DNA of 64,000 bases from Histomonas meleagridis. Taxonomy: Eukaryota > Parabasalia > Tritrichomonadida > Dientamoebidae. The stretch lies in contig WSYJ01000140.1 of the NCBI GenBank assembly GCA_020186115.1, positions 124,001 through 188,000 of the forward strand, in the 5' to 3' direction. Positions 28,378-38,080 of this stretch are shown piece after piece. A program made the translations under genes and the position numbers. The notes beneath the pieces were generated by a model. That model saw only the letters and a list, made by a program, of their open reading frames with translations, searched no databases and was not told where the DNA came from. The stretch's first letter is position 1. Each line of letters begins with the position of its first letter.

Positions 28378-28383
28378 AAGTGA
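28378..28383 (-). promoter_or_regulatory. Inr-like TCACTT
   Basis: TCACTT on the minus strand, 17-22 bp before the ATG at 28361. It decides the start of the membrane protein. Confidence 0.4.
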
Positions 28384-28421
28384 CAGAACATCGGTTTTTC
28401 AGAAATTATTAAAAGTGGCAA

Positions 28422-28728
28422 AATCCAAATTATGATTTCTTATTCGTATGACTATTTCCTATGAAATTATCCAATTATATTCCTGATACACTTTCAAAAT
28501 GAAGGTCAATTCTTTGGTTTATATCAATATATAAATGTATATTTAACAAAACAAATGCAAATTAATAATATTTTACAATTTCATTTTAAATAATATTTCA
28601 AACACTAACAGCATTATCAAATGAGATCAAAAAAAATTTTATTAAAATATAATATGAAATTTTTCAAAAAACATATTTAACATTAACTTTACCCGAAGAA
28701 TTCTTAGAATTTAAGTTTAAATTATTTT
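28422..28728. other. Intergenic, no gene seen
   Basis: AT-rich spacer between two minus-strand genes. Confidence 0.55.
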
Positions 28729-30513
28729 TTACTGAGAACACAACTCAGGATACACATCTTTTAGCTTCAAAATTTCCAAATCTGCAAGATCTTTCTTGAG
28801 ATAAATTGCAATTGAACGGCCAGCAGTTACTCCCGAGTATATAAAATGTGTGTCTGGTATATAAAACATTGCTCCTGTGCGCATGTTGTCCTTATTAAAT
28901 TGTTCTGCGAAATCTGCTGGAAGAACCGAAGTATTCACTCCATCATTTCCGTTCTTGAGCATATCAAGGAGAACCTTTGGCGTTACTTGGAACTTTCGTT
29001 TATTGGCAAATTTGAACGTAAGAAGAATTCCTTCTTGAGATGGACATGGAACATCTTTTTGATTCTTTCCAAGGTTTTTAATATTGATTATCCTTACTCC
29101 TCCATTAATGATCCTTAACTTTTCATAACCAATTTCCTTTACTAAGTTTGCAATTCCCATATTTACATAATATATACTATGTACCTTAGTTTCATCTCTG
29201 ACAAACAATTGCGATGTCTTTAGTTCATCTGAGAAATCATATATCTCGTTAACTTTCTCAAATGCATCGGTATTTATTTCATCGATGCATCGGAAAGGCG
29301 CTTCTTTCAGCGGTTTGGGCGGTTCTATCGGTTTCACTGTGATTCTGTTAAATTCCGTCACTTTTCGTATAACCGCTACAAAAAATGCTCCTGAATCATC
29401 ATCTTGAGGGTAAAACCTCATACAATTCTCTACACTTTCATTACCTTCAATAGGGAACATTGTCTCTAATAATGTTTCTTTCAGTTCTGTTGGTACCTCT
29501 TGAAAACTTTCAAATTTTTTCATTTCATTATCAAAAACAGGCCAATTTTTCAAACCGCAATGTCTTTTTAGTTCTGTGAACTTATCAGAAACATTGACGA
29601 TTTCAACAGCACCTTTTAATTGACTAATAACTGATCCAACAACAGCCTCATCTTCAATTGGATTCATAGAACAAGTTGAATAAACACAAATCCCACCAAC
29701 TTTAAGTAATTCTAGACCTCTTAATAAGATATTTCTTTGTAAAGAATGTAATTGTATCCCACCTTTTGGCTCCCATTTCGCTGCTGCGGCAGGATTCTTT
29801 CTACATGTTCCATCGCCTGTACATGGCACATCACATAAAACTCTGTCAAATTTGGTATTATCACCCAAATCAATGATTTCTGCATTTTGACATGTAACAA
29901 GTGCGTTTGCAGTATCAATGCGTTGTAACTGATGTACCAAATCATGGCAGCGACGTGCATTATTGTCATTAGCTATAATAAAACCATTGTTCAACATTTC
30001 GAGTATTTGTCCTGTTTTACTTCCTGGCGCAGCGCACATATCTAGAACGCTGTCGTCAGGCCCTACATCTAAAAAATGTGGTGGAATCATTGAAACGAAT
30101 TCTTGTCGATGGCAATTTCCAATGCTTGTTTGATCTTGCAGCCATTTGTTAAATTCAGAAAGTTCAGGAGTTTTGCGAAGTAGTGACTTGTCAATAGCAA
30201 TTTTGAAAACACGGCCAAATTTTGATGGAAGAGATGTATATTCAACAGTTTTATAATTATGCTGATTCATGTCTTCTATATATTTGTTAAGGACAGCTTC
30301 AAGTTGGCTATGATTGTCGGGTTTGGTAGAAAGACGAAAGACTGTTGGAAGTGGTGTTTTAAAAGTTTCGATCATTAAATTAAAATTTTCTTCAGTAAGT
30401 TGAGTAGGGACTAAAAGTTGATGGTAATAGTCAATAAAAGTTTGGCTTATGTCACCTAATGAATAATCTTGTTTTGGTTTAGAATTACGTCTGTTGGAAA
30501 ACTTTTTTCCCAT
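28729..30513 (-). CDS. NSUN2: RNA cytosine-C5 methyltransferase, NSUN2/TRM4 type
   Basis: 594 residues. Seen: an N-terminal RNA-binding region; SMIPPHFLDVGPDDSVLDMC AAPGSKTGQI (SAM-binding motif I); CDVPCTGDGTCRKNP with the release Cys in motif IV; WEPKGGIQLHSLQRNILLRG; and VYSTCSMNPIEDEAVV with the catalytic Cys in motif VI. A C-terminal PUA-like region follows (about 480-590). Known: NSUN2/TRM4 methylates C in tRNAs and other RNAs in the nucleus and nucleolus, using S-adenosylmethionine. The basic N-terminus (KKFSNRRNSKPKQ) suits nuclear import. It is divergent from the small gene at 30573, with GACCGTT in between. Confidence 0.92.
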   Translation of the reverse strand: MGKKFSNRRNSKPKQDYSLGDISQTFIDYYHQLLVPTQLTEENFNLMIETFKTPLPTVFRLSTKPDNHSQLEAVLNKYIEDMNQHNYKTVEYTSLPSKFGRVFKIAIDKSLLRKTPELSEFNKWLQDQTSIGNCHRQEFVSMIPPHFLDVGPDDSVLDMCAAPGSKTGQILEMLNNGFIIANDNNARRCHDLVHQLQRIDTANALVTCQNAEIIDLGDNTKFDRVLCDVPCTGDGTCRKNPAAAAKWEPKGGIQLHSLQRNILLRGLELLKVGGICVYSTCSMNPIEDEAVVGSVISQLKGAVEIVNVSDKFTELKRHCGLKNWPVFDNEMKKFESFQEVPTELKETLLETMFPIEGNESVENCMRFYPQDDDSGAFFVAVIRKVTEFNRITVKPIEPPKPLKEAPFRCIDEINTDAFEKVNEIYDFSDELKTSQLFVRDETKVHSIYYVNMGIANLVKEIGYEKLRIINGGVRIINIKNLGKNQKDVPCPSQEGILLTFKFANKRKFQVTPKVLLDMLKNGNDGVNTSVLPADFAEQFNKDNMRTGAMFYIPDTHFIYSGVTAGRSIAIYLKKDLADLEILKLKDVYPELCSQ

Positions 30514-30555
30514 TGGAACAGATCATTTCATATCACATGTCATGTTAATATTGAA

Positions 30556-30562
30556 GACCGTT
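30556..30562. promoter_or_regulatory. ACGGTC-type motif between divergent genes
   Basis: GACCGTT lies 11 bp before the plus-strand ATG at 30573 and 43 bp before the NSUN2-like start. It is a variant of the ACGGTT sites. Confidence 0.3.
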
Positions 30563-30572
30563 AACAATTCAA

Positions 30573-30794
30573 ATGGAAAAAAGAGAAGAATGGGCACCAG
30601 CATTTTCTAAAATAGGAATAGACAAAGAAAGAATGATGGGAATGTCAGAAACAGAATTTATAAATTGCAAGGATTACCTTATAATGGAAGGATTTAAGCC
30701 AGGTCCAATTCCTGAAATAAGCGAAGAAAAAATGGAGCAAATGATTTTAATGTCAATTAAAAAAAAGAACCAAATGCAAAAAAAGCCTGAATAA
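30573..30794 (+). CDS. Small conserved-looking protein, SAM-like fold possible
   Basis: 73 residues: EEWAPAFSKIGIDKERMMGMSETEF resembles the start of a SAM-like helical domain, followed by a Pro/Glu segment (FKPGPIPEISEE) and a Lys-rich end. The gene is compact and adjacent to the divergent NSUN2-like gene with a promoter-like motif, and it ends in TAAG shortly before AT-rich sequence. No family assignment is possible. It is likely a real gene, because the frame has a normal amino-acid mix and little low complexity. Confidence 0.55.
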   Translation: MEKREEWAPAFSKIGIDKERMMGMSETEFINCKDYLIMEGFKPGPIPEISEEKMEQMILMSIKKKNQMQKKPE

Positions 30795-30943
30795 GAAAAA
30801 CATCATAAATTATAACCATCAAATGTATTTTGGAAATTATAATTTTATGTTCATATCATAAAACTAAAACTACTTATTATTTTATTTATTTTTTTATTTC
30901 GAGTCTTTGTGATAAAGGAAGGAATCAATTCATTAATGTTTAT

Positions 30944-31283
30944 TCAATAAGAAGCAAACATAAGTGCTTTCCAAAATAATTTAAATAATTTCCAAATATT
31001 ATTTTGAAATATTAAATTATTAAAATAAATTTCAAATAAAACAAATAAATTTCTTTAGTATTAACATCAATTCCTTTTTGTTCAAGAAGTAATCCAACTA
31101 TTTCTGCATTACCATTTGAAGATGCCCAAATAAGTGCTGTATAAAATAATTTAAATGATTTCCAAATATTATTTTGAAATAAAAAATTATTAAAATAAAT
31201 TTTATCTTTAGCATTAATATCAATTCCTTCTTGTTCAAGAAGCAGTTTTACCATTTTAATATTTCCAATCATACATACTTTTA
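30944..31283 (-). other. Second interrupted ankyrin array (truncated)
   Basis: Minus-strand ankyrin pieces: ELVKVCMIGNIKMVKLLLEQ, then GIDINAKD, then a 63-nt element (31141-31203), then TALIWASSNGNAEIVGLLLEQ with GIDVNTKE, then an element of exactly 80 nt (30971-31050), then KALMFASY and a stop (30944-30970). The elements share the AAATAATATTTGGAA core with those at 15304-16126. The first piece has no proper start and the last is cut short, so this is a fragment, but the 80-nt spacing is the same as at the other locus. Confidence 0.6.
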
Positions 31284-31618
31284 CAAGTTCTGGCTAAAAT
31301 ATTTAAATTATAATCAGAATATATTTTTAAATCGTTAAAAAAATTAAAAAAGTACAATCACCGAAAGTTCTTTTTTGTGTTATATAAATATGAATTTTGT
31401 TTGCTTTATTTACCAAAAGTGTCATTGCTTCAGTCATTTGATAAACGAAGTACATTCTGAATCAACAGTTAATTCTTGTGAAGCATATCTGTGATGTATC
31501 TCAAACAAAATGAAAACGCAGTCAGAATACAACAAAAACAACAAATTTTTTGTATAGTTTACATGGAATTTGAAAGAAACGATCATTCAAAATTCACAAA
31601 ATTCCATCACTTAACTTT
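31284..31618. other. Intergenic, no gene seen
   Basis: AT-rich sequence between the ankyrin fragment and the 3' end of the glycerol dehydrogenase gene. Confidence 0.5.
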
Positions 31619-32782
31619 TTACTTATCACCATACTTTGCTTTGTGGCCTATTTTATCAGCGGTGATGATTGCTGCAGCCACTTGTTGTACAGTAACTGGG
31701 AATGGCATTGAGTGAATCGACTCCTCAGGGATGCAAGATTTCTCGGCGACTTCCATAAGTTCCTTTTGTGAGATGCTTTCGACGCCAATGTCCTTAAGAC
31801 AGACTGGAAGACCGATTTCGAGGCAGAAGTTAATGACTTCTTCGAGTTCTTCTTTCGGTGCATTCTCAAGAACAAGTTGACAAATGGTACCAAAAGCAAC
31901 TTTTTCGCCATGATAATAATGGTGTGTTCCTGGAAGGATAGTTAATCCATCATGGATGGCGTGAGCTGCTGCAAGACCACCACTTTCAAAGCCTAAGCCG
32001 GAAAGGAGAATGTTGGTTTCAATGATGTTCTCAAGTGCTTGAGTGACCATCTTACATTCGCATGCAGTTTTAGCTTTGACGCCATCAGAAAGAAGGGTCT
32101 TGTAGCAAAGGGTGGCAAGGGCCATGGCTGCAAGTGTGCCTTTGGCCTTTGGACATGGTCCTGGTTGTAATCCATTTGGTTGAGAGGAATCTCGGGCACC
32201 ACATGGAAGTCCTGCATTAACACCACTGAAGGAGCGTTGTGTGGCACGTGCTTCGAAATAGGTAGAAAGAGCATCACCCATACCAGAGACTAAGAATCGA
32301 ACTGGTGCTGCTGCAATGACAGCAGTATCAATCAAGATGACACTTGGGCTTTGTTTGAAGTAGAAATAATCATCAAAAGCACCGTCTTCAGTGTAAACAA
32401 CAGCAGAATGTGATGTGGGTGCATCTGTGGCTGCAATTGTGGGTACAATGATAAGTGGCTTTTCACCTGCTGATACACACTTAGCTGTGTCAATGGCTTT
32501 GCCACCGCCAAGACCAATGATGCAATCACAATTGTTTTCTTTGCCAACTTTTTGTAGTCTTTCGATTTCCTTACGTGAGCACTCGCCACCAAATGCACTT
32601 GAAACAATGGTAACGCCAAACTTCTCTTGGGTTGCTTTTAATTTGTCGGCAACACGAGCTGAATCATCTTTATGGGCAATCAAAAGAGCGGATTTACCAT
32701 AGGATGCTATGAAATATCCTAAGTTAAGAAGCTCGTCAACACCTTGAACGTACCTTGAGGGGCAGATAAAGGCTTTCCTCAT
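31619..32782 (-). CDS. gldA: Glycerol dehydrogenase, iron/zinc-type GldA family
   Basis: 387 residues from the ATG at 32782 (MRKAFICPSRYVQG), which matches the family N-terminus; the open frame extends 50 codons upstream but an Inr-like TCATTT lies between. Seen: NAD-binding GLGGGKAIDTAK, PTIAATDAPTSHSAVVY, and metal ligands in MGDALSTYFEAR, ALAAHAIHDGL-type (AAAHAIHDG) and HHYYHGEKVAFGT. Known: glycerol + NAD+ to dihydroxyacetone. An unusual loop of about 20 residues (FSGVNAGLPCGARDSS... KAKG) sits after EARATQRS, where bacterial relatives have a short connection. It is bacterial in type, so an old lateral transfer is likely; glycerol kinase lies on the same strand 12 kb away. Confidence 0.9.
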   Translation of the reverse strand: MRKAFICPSRYVQGVDELLNLGYFIASYGKSALLIAHKDDSARVADKLKATQEKFGVTIVSSAFGGECSRKEIERLQKVGKENNCDCIIGLGGGKAIDTAKCVSAGEKPLIIVPTIAATDAPTSHSAVVYTEDGAFDDYFYFKQSPSVILIDTAVIAAAPVRFLVSGMGDALSTYFEARATQRSFSGVNAGLPCGARDSSQPNGLQPGPCPKAKGTLAAMALATLCYKTLLSDGVKAKTACECKMVTQALENIIETNILLSGLGFESGGLAAAHAIHDGLTILPGTHHYYHGEKVAFGTICQLVLENAPKEELEEVINFCLEIGLPVCLKDIGVESISQKELMEVAEKSCIPEESIHSMPFPVTVQQVAAAIITADKIGHKAKYGDK

Positions 32783-32788
32783 TTGATG

Positions 32789-32794
32789 AAATGA
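32789..32794 (-). promoter_or_regulatory. Inr-like TCATTT at the gldA start
   Basis: TCATTT on the minus strand, 7-12 bp before the chosen gldA ATG, supporting that start. Confidence 0.45.
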
Positions 32795-32932
32795 CGAATT
32801 TATTTCAAAAAGTTTGAATTCTTCTGTCGTTTTTTGGTTAAACTTTTTCAGATCAAAGTAAAAACAAAATTCTGAAATCAAGATTGAACGATGAGATCTT
32901 TGGTGATGTGACAAAAACCACTTCAATCCCAC

Positions 32933-33992
32933 CCAAATTAAAAATGATCATATAAAATCACAGATGATAATAACCATTCAACAAATTGATTTATGCGTTG
33001 CAGGATTTTAATTTCAAAAACCATTTCAATTTGTTTTTCAACTTTGAATAAATGCAATTGTTTGAAAAAATAAATTTATTTATATGCTTATTAATCAACA
33101 TCAAAATGAAACACTTTTTAGATTTGACAAAGTATGTTAGCAAATTGGCTTTATTTGATATGTATGAACGTTTTTAATTCAATTTTTATCATCCAAAATT
33201 TTATGTCTCGGAGAATAGAACGGGTCCTATTCTAATTTGAAAATTCATGAATTTTAAATATTTCATTCATAAAAAACATATGATGTATTTTCTTATATAT
33301 ATATTTTCTTTATTCTATAACCAATTCTAAATTTAGATATTTGTATTTATATTTTCATTTTTATGTATTTAAAATGATAGGTACCATTAGATTTCAGTTC
33401 CTAATCAAATAAACTCTCTCATTTTTTCAGATATCGAATAAATAAACATGTTTATAAAAATGCTATGATAAAAACTAATTTCCTAGAAGACATATTTGTG
33501 ATATCTTATTTCATTATCGAAAAAATGCAAAATATTTTCCTGACTTATCAATTTTAACTAGAAAGTTAATAATTCTCTAATAAAAATTTGATTATTTTTA
33601 AAATCAAAAATAATATATAATGGAATATATAAAACACCTATCATCACATGCCTAAGCCAATTTTATATGAAGATATATTTGTTTTATTTTTACATGTCAA
33701 ATCTTCAAATATAAGTTTTTATCTTATAAAGATATCTTATAAAGCCAGAACGAGTTCATAGAAGACCATTTTCACAGTACAAACTATGTCTAGAATGATC
33801 CATTTTCAGAGGATCTTAAAGAAAAAACATTTAGATAATTATAAATTCAGTTTTATGATTGATTATTATTCTATTATTACTTTTACGGTCACTTTTTAAA
33901 TAATTCTAAAAGTACACAATTTTGACATGAACACACAAAAGTTGAATGGCTATTCAACTGAAACTTTATTCTCATAAAAAGTTGGTTGTTTT
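32933..33992. other. Gene-poor AT-rich stretch
   Basis: About 1 kb with only weak coding scraps. One at 33787 reads MSRMIHFQRILKKKHLDNYK and is open for some 37 codons, but I see no family and would not call it a gene. Confidence 0.4.
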
Positions 33993-34223
33993 TTGTTCTT
34001 AAACCCATTCAAATGTCAAGTCCTCACTTGTGAGCAAGTAAATGATATCTTTTCATGTCACCTAATGCTTCATGTGAGTACCTTGGCATCCAAAATAATT
34101 TCGATTAAAACTCACATTTCACATCGAAAAACAGTTGTTACACACATTTATAATGAAAAATTAAAGGTTTTTCGTTACAACCAAACCAGATTTATATTGG
34201 AAACGCATATACCAAATCGATGA
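33993..34223 (+). CDS. Hypothetical ORF, possible relic
   Basis: 76 residues, including CEQVNDIFSCHLMLHVSTLAS and KTVVTHIYNEKLKVFRYNQT. Its stop overlaps the ATG of the next open frame at 34220. The amino-acid mix is plausible for coding, but there is no family, signal or promoter element. Confidence 0.2.
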   Translation: MFLNPFKCQVLTCEQVNDIFSCHLMLHVSTLASKIISIKTHISHRKTVVTHIYNEKLKVFRYNQTRFILETHIPNR

Positions 34224-34762
34224 AATATAATGACCATTCTCAATTAATGATAACATTAATTCACATTGGCACTTTCATCCTCCTCATAAATTTCAACAAA
34301 CATGTTTTTATTTCAAATAAATATTATTCTAATTCTCTCAATGAAAATAAAACAATGAACAAGCATGTGCATAACAAAAGCATTCATTACATGCCGAGTA
34401 ACAAGAGAGAACTCATAAAGAGTAAAATATATTTACAAAAAATTCAAACAGCAAACAATTTAAATCATTTACTGCAATGCGTTTCACTTAATAATTCTCT
34501 AAATAACAATAGAATAGGTTTTAAGCGTTTCGTTTCTTCAAATTTAATAATATCGTATTTTTATTCCAAAATAACTGCAATCTTTCATATCCTGCATAAT
34601 ATATATCATTTTAATGAAAGTTTTCAATGTAATTTATCAATGAATTGCAGCAATAATATTCTTAAGTATCTACCAAAGATATTTAATGCATTAATTACTT
34701 CGGCATATGCAAATACAACTTTGTACGTATTTATATTTTTTGTTTTTACTTCCTTTTTTTAA
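34220..34762 (+). CDS. Hypothetical ORF with hydrophobic N-terminus
   Basis: 180 residues, longer than expected by chance in such AT-rich sequence. It starts MKYNDHSQLMITLIHIGTFI with a hydrophobic stretch that could be a signal or anchor; the rest is Asn, Ile and Lys-rich and unremarkable. It overlaps the frame of the BspA-like fragment at 34821 only in its upstream part. No family is recognised; it may be a decayed surface-protein gene. Confidence 0.28.
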   Translation: MKYNDHSQLMITLIHIGTFILLINFNKHVFISNKYYSNSLNENKTMNKHVHNKSIHYMPSNKRELIKSKIYLQKIQTANNLNHLLQCVSLNNSLNNNRIGFKRFVSSNLIISYFYSKITAIFHILHNIYHFNESFQCNLSMNCSNNILKYLPKIFNALITSAYANTTLYVFIFFVFTSFF

Positions 34763-34820
34763 AATTAATTTTAATCAGAAAAGCATTTATAATCAAAAAA
34801 ACGAAGTTATTCCGATTTTA

Positions 34821-35102
34821 ATGATTCTCTTTTTTGTTAATACAAAGCAATCATTTGATGAAACAATAAAAACACTCACAATATCTGATTCCAATGATTA
34901 TTCAAAAGATTATATGAATGATACAGAACGTGTTATAATTATTGATGTTGACGAGCTTGAAAGTGATTTATTAAGAGAATGGCCTTTATTAACAACAGTA
35001 ATAATTGGAGAAACAGTTGGAAATATAAATAGTAGAGCATTTGCATCATGTAAACAATTAAAATATGTCCAATTTCCAGATAAATTAATTTATTGTATAT
35101 AA
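34821..35102 (+). pseudogene. Truncated BspA-like LRR protein
   Basis: The frame from the ATG at 34821 reads a hydrophobic leader (MILFFVNTKQSF), a leader region as in the gene at 44345 (TIKTLTISDSND, then VIIIDVDELESD), and one to two LRR units (LTTVIIGETVGNINSRAFAS, CKQLKYVQFPDKL). It stops at 35100-35102. Complete relatives have tens of repeats plus a membrane anchor, so this is a 5' fragment. An alternative start at 34707 adds unrelated residues. Confidence 0.6.
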
Positions 35103-35755
35103 CCAACACATTTTAAAACATAATTATGAAGTTCAAAATCATTATGTAAAAGTTTATCATAATTTTCTTGTTGTTTTCCTAAAATGATGAGCGTTCATCA
35201 ATCAAACAAAGTATAAAATAAAAATTTTTTTTATATCGACCATAGTCAGCTGGATGTATGAAAGCTTACAATTTGACTTGAAAAATGAAAAAAGTTGTAT
35301 GCATCCACCTCTACTTCATAGAACTTTTTGAATCCATATTTCTTCAATGATAAAAAGTTAATTTTTACATTTGCTATTAGAATTTATTAGTGGTTTTAAT
35401 TATTTTCGATTTTCTTGATAGTTAACAAGAGTTTGTCAACAGGAAAATTCATGATCAAAAAAATAACTATAAGGATTTATTTACTAAAACATGATGTTTA
35501 TTTTGCAAAACATAAAAAAAAAAATATTATAATATTACTACAGTAAAAATATGTGATTGGATGATCAACCTCCTTCTTTTCATCTCTTTGTTATAGTTTT
35601 ATTTTTTAGGAGGTAACGATAGATAATGCAAAATCTCCACTTTTTCAGTAAAAACTTCCTCGATAGACATTTTTCAAAACGACTTTTTCAGAAGAATTCT
35701 CACTTCAAAAAACATGTTAAAAAAAACAAAACAATATTTAATTTCTACAAATTTT
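35103..35755. other. Intergenic, no gene seen
   Basis: AT-rich stretch with no convincing gene. Confidence 0.5.
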
Positions 35756-35876
35756 CTAATTACATTTTGCAAGTAGTTCTCTATAATTTGTTCTAACTCT
35801 TGAGAGTTCCTCCAACAAATCATTTTGCCTTGCGTTTTGCTCCAATTGGAGTAATAATATTCTTTCAAAAAGCCCA
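35756..35876 (-). pseudogene. Coiled-coil relic
   Basis: A minus-strand frame reads FERILLLQLEQNARQNDLLE and continues ELSRVRTNYRELLAKCN to a TAG at 35756. It has no ATG and begins just after a stop. The heptad-like sequence is clearly protein-like. It is the C-terminal end of a lost coiled-coil gene; another frame over the same bases is not convincing. Confidence 0.4.
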
Positions 35877-36392
35877 TAAAAATTATTTTAAAAAAGTGTT
35901 TTTATTTCAATACTTTATGTGGATACGATTAAAATATATTGATTTTTATCGAAAATAAAACAGAAATTAGAAATTATAAAAAAACTAGATCCGAGCATGT
36001 ACTTTTAGAGGTCCATCTCCAGTGTTATATACCATTGGGATATCAAAAAATAAAAAACAAAATGCATGAAATATCACTCTTTTTACATATTCCATGTTTT
36101 CTTCCAATTAAAAATTTAAATTAAATTCCAAGATTTTTTGATCATGATGGAAAAATTAACTGGAATAATGATAAAAAATTAAAAAATATAAAAACATAAA
36201 TCGGATCGTTATGAAATTTTTGATCTAATAGTCGAGAAAAATGAACAGAAGAGGTTCCAACAATCATCGCTTGCAAAAGGGTTAAAACCGTTAACCCCAT
36301 TTTTTGATAACAATTTCAAAAGCGCATTCAAAAATTCAAAGAGATCGGCGGTTGAAAATTTTAGAATCAAATGTTTATTGATATCGCTGATC
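35877..36392. other. Intergenic, no gene seen
   Basis: AT-rich stretch. An AACCGTT at about 36286 lies downstream of the Rab gene, so it is not placed like a promoter site. Confidence 0.5.
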
Positions 36393-36992
36393 TTAGCAAT
36401 TACATTGATTTTTGTTTTGATTTTGATTTACTCTGAGCGTAATTGAGGAAGATTCGATTTTTCTAGCGTTGTCTGATGATTTTAAATAAAGTTCGGTAAT
36501 CATTTTGAATCCTTCTTCAATGTTTTTACCACTTTTTGCACTAACTTCCAATGCAGGGATATTATTTAAGACACCTATTTGCTCAACTTCGTTAGGTGCA
36601 ACTTGTCTTTGATCCTCAAGATCACATTTATTTCCAAAAATAATCATAGGAATTTCTTCTGATGTTGGAATACCACTCTTTTGGTATAGATCATCTTTCC
36701 AATTTTTAAGATGTTCCACTGTTTCGTGTTGTGTTATATCAAAAACAAGAATAACAGCTTCGACTCCACGATAAAAAGAAGCACCTACCGAATGAAATCT
36801 TTCCTCACCTGCTGTGTCCCAAATGTTTAAATCGACTTGTTGTCCATTGACTTGAATTGTTTTCGAAGAAAAATCAGCGCCTATTGTTGCTTTGAAATCA
36901 GCCCTAAATTCTTCAGCTATATATTTGTGAATGATTGTTGTTTTCCCGACACCTGAGTCACCAAGAACAACAAGTTTGCACATACGGCTCAT
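36393..36992 (-). CDS. Rab7-like small GTPase
   Basis: 199 residues. Seen: G1 GDSGVGKTT, switch I with KATIGADF, G3 WDTAGEERFHSVGASFYRG, G4 NKCD, G5 SAK, and a C-terminus QCNC giving a CxC geranylgeranylation signal. KATIGADFSSKTI and the SVGASFYRG stretch fit Rab7-type proteins. Known: Rab7 acts at late endosomes and lysosomes. With SNF8 and the ATG13-like protein in the same window it suggests a normal endolysosomal system. TCATTT lies just upstream of the ATG (36999-37004). Confidence 0.92.
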   Translation of the reverse strand: MSRMCKLVVLGDSGVGKTTIIHKYIAEEFRADFKATIGADFSSKTIQVNGQQVDLNIWDTAGEERFHSVGASFYRGVEAVILVFDITQHETVEHLKNWKDDLYQKSGIPTSEEIPMIIFGNKCDLEDQRQVAPNEVEQIGVLNNIPALEVSAKSGKNIEEGFKMITELYLKSSDNARKIESSSITLRVNQNQNKNQCNC

Positions 36993-36998
36993 CTTTCA

Positions 36999-37013
36999 AA
37001 ATGAAAAAGTGAC
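36999..37013 (-). promoter_or_regulatory. Inr-like TCATTT and TCACTT before the Rab gene
   Basis: On the minus strand TCACTT (37008-37013) and TCATTT (36999-37004) precede the ATG at 36992 by 7-21 bp. Either fits the trichomonad initiator. Confidence 0.45.
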
Positions 37014-38080
37014 ATACCCAAAGATCAGGCCAAGTAAGGATTGAATATAAGCTCAAGAAAAAGTCACTTTTGCCAACAAGATGTATCGTTACACTTTGTA
37101 TTTCTGCCCAAAAACTAAACTAAATTTTTAGGCTAAATTTAAAAAAACGAACCATGGCTCATAGCTACTGCACTCAAAAGTTCTCAAAGTGCTGTAAGCA
37201 CACTAAAACTTGATTTCTATAAAGGAATTACATTTTGACAATAAGAAGTGTATGGCATAGCCAAAAGCCACACATGTATAATAAGTCTATTTGTAAATCA
37301 TTTTATAAATTAATATCAAAATTAACGTTAATTACATATTAATTGATTTTTTAGATGTCACAAGATTTCATGCACAATGAAGAGGATGGATTCAATTAAA
37401 TAAACGGTTGCCAAAAAGAAAATTTATTCTTTTTAGGGGATGTTATGATATTTATTAAATTTTTTTTATGAACTAATACTTTCGATGAAGAATAGAATGA
37501 TATCTTTTATATTTGTATAACATCAATATTAAATTTTTTAGCAGGCAAAATATTTCAATATTGTCTTACTCAATTCAAATTTATAGCTCTATATTTTGTA
37601 TATAAGGCTATAGGTTGTTGAAGAAAGTCACATGCTCGGATTTGATTTTAGTAATGCCATTATTTGTAAATGAGATTTCGACAAAGAAGCAATTTTTCAA
37701 GAATATGTCTGGATTAAATTTTGCAAATTTTTTGATATTGCTATATTTATTTTTTTTAGGGAAAAATATTAAAAAATGGAAGCTCTGGACAAAAAATAAA
37801 AACATGACTTTTTGTGTTACTTTTGCGGTTTGATCGGCAGAATGATCCAGACTTTTTTGAACACCAAAATCGTTGTTTGACTCCTTCCTCAATAAAGCTT
37901 GAATAATTAACAAAAATTTTCTCAATATCTTCGTGATGATTTCATGAAAAAAATCATTTTTTAAGCACAAAACTCATCTCACGAAGATAACAAATTTTTT
38001 ATTGATAACATCAACTCATTTAATCTTAACATATTGTATTAATAAATTTTGAGATTACTTAAAATCTTGAAGAATTTTTT
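37014..38080. other. Intergenic, no gene supported
   Basis: About 1 kb. A minus-strand frame at 37608-37970 (120 codons) has a protein-like first half (ALLRKESNNDFGVQKSLDHS) but an AT-rich hydrophobic second half and no family; a 19-codon ORF MAHSYCTQKFSKCCKHTKT begins at 37154. Neither is called. Confidence 0.4.

Noticed and set aside
30500-30513. MGKKFS start of the NSUN2-like protein as myristoylated
   Set aside because: The start is strongly basic and the enzyme family is nuclear, so nuclear import is a better reading.
36286-36293. AACCGTT as a promoter element
   Set aside because: It is downstream of the Rab gene and no start lies nearby.
37608-37970. 120-codon minus-strand frame as a gene
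   Set aside because: The second half is AT-rich hydrophobic noise and no family or promoter element supports it.
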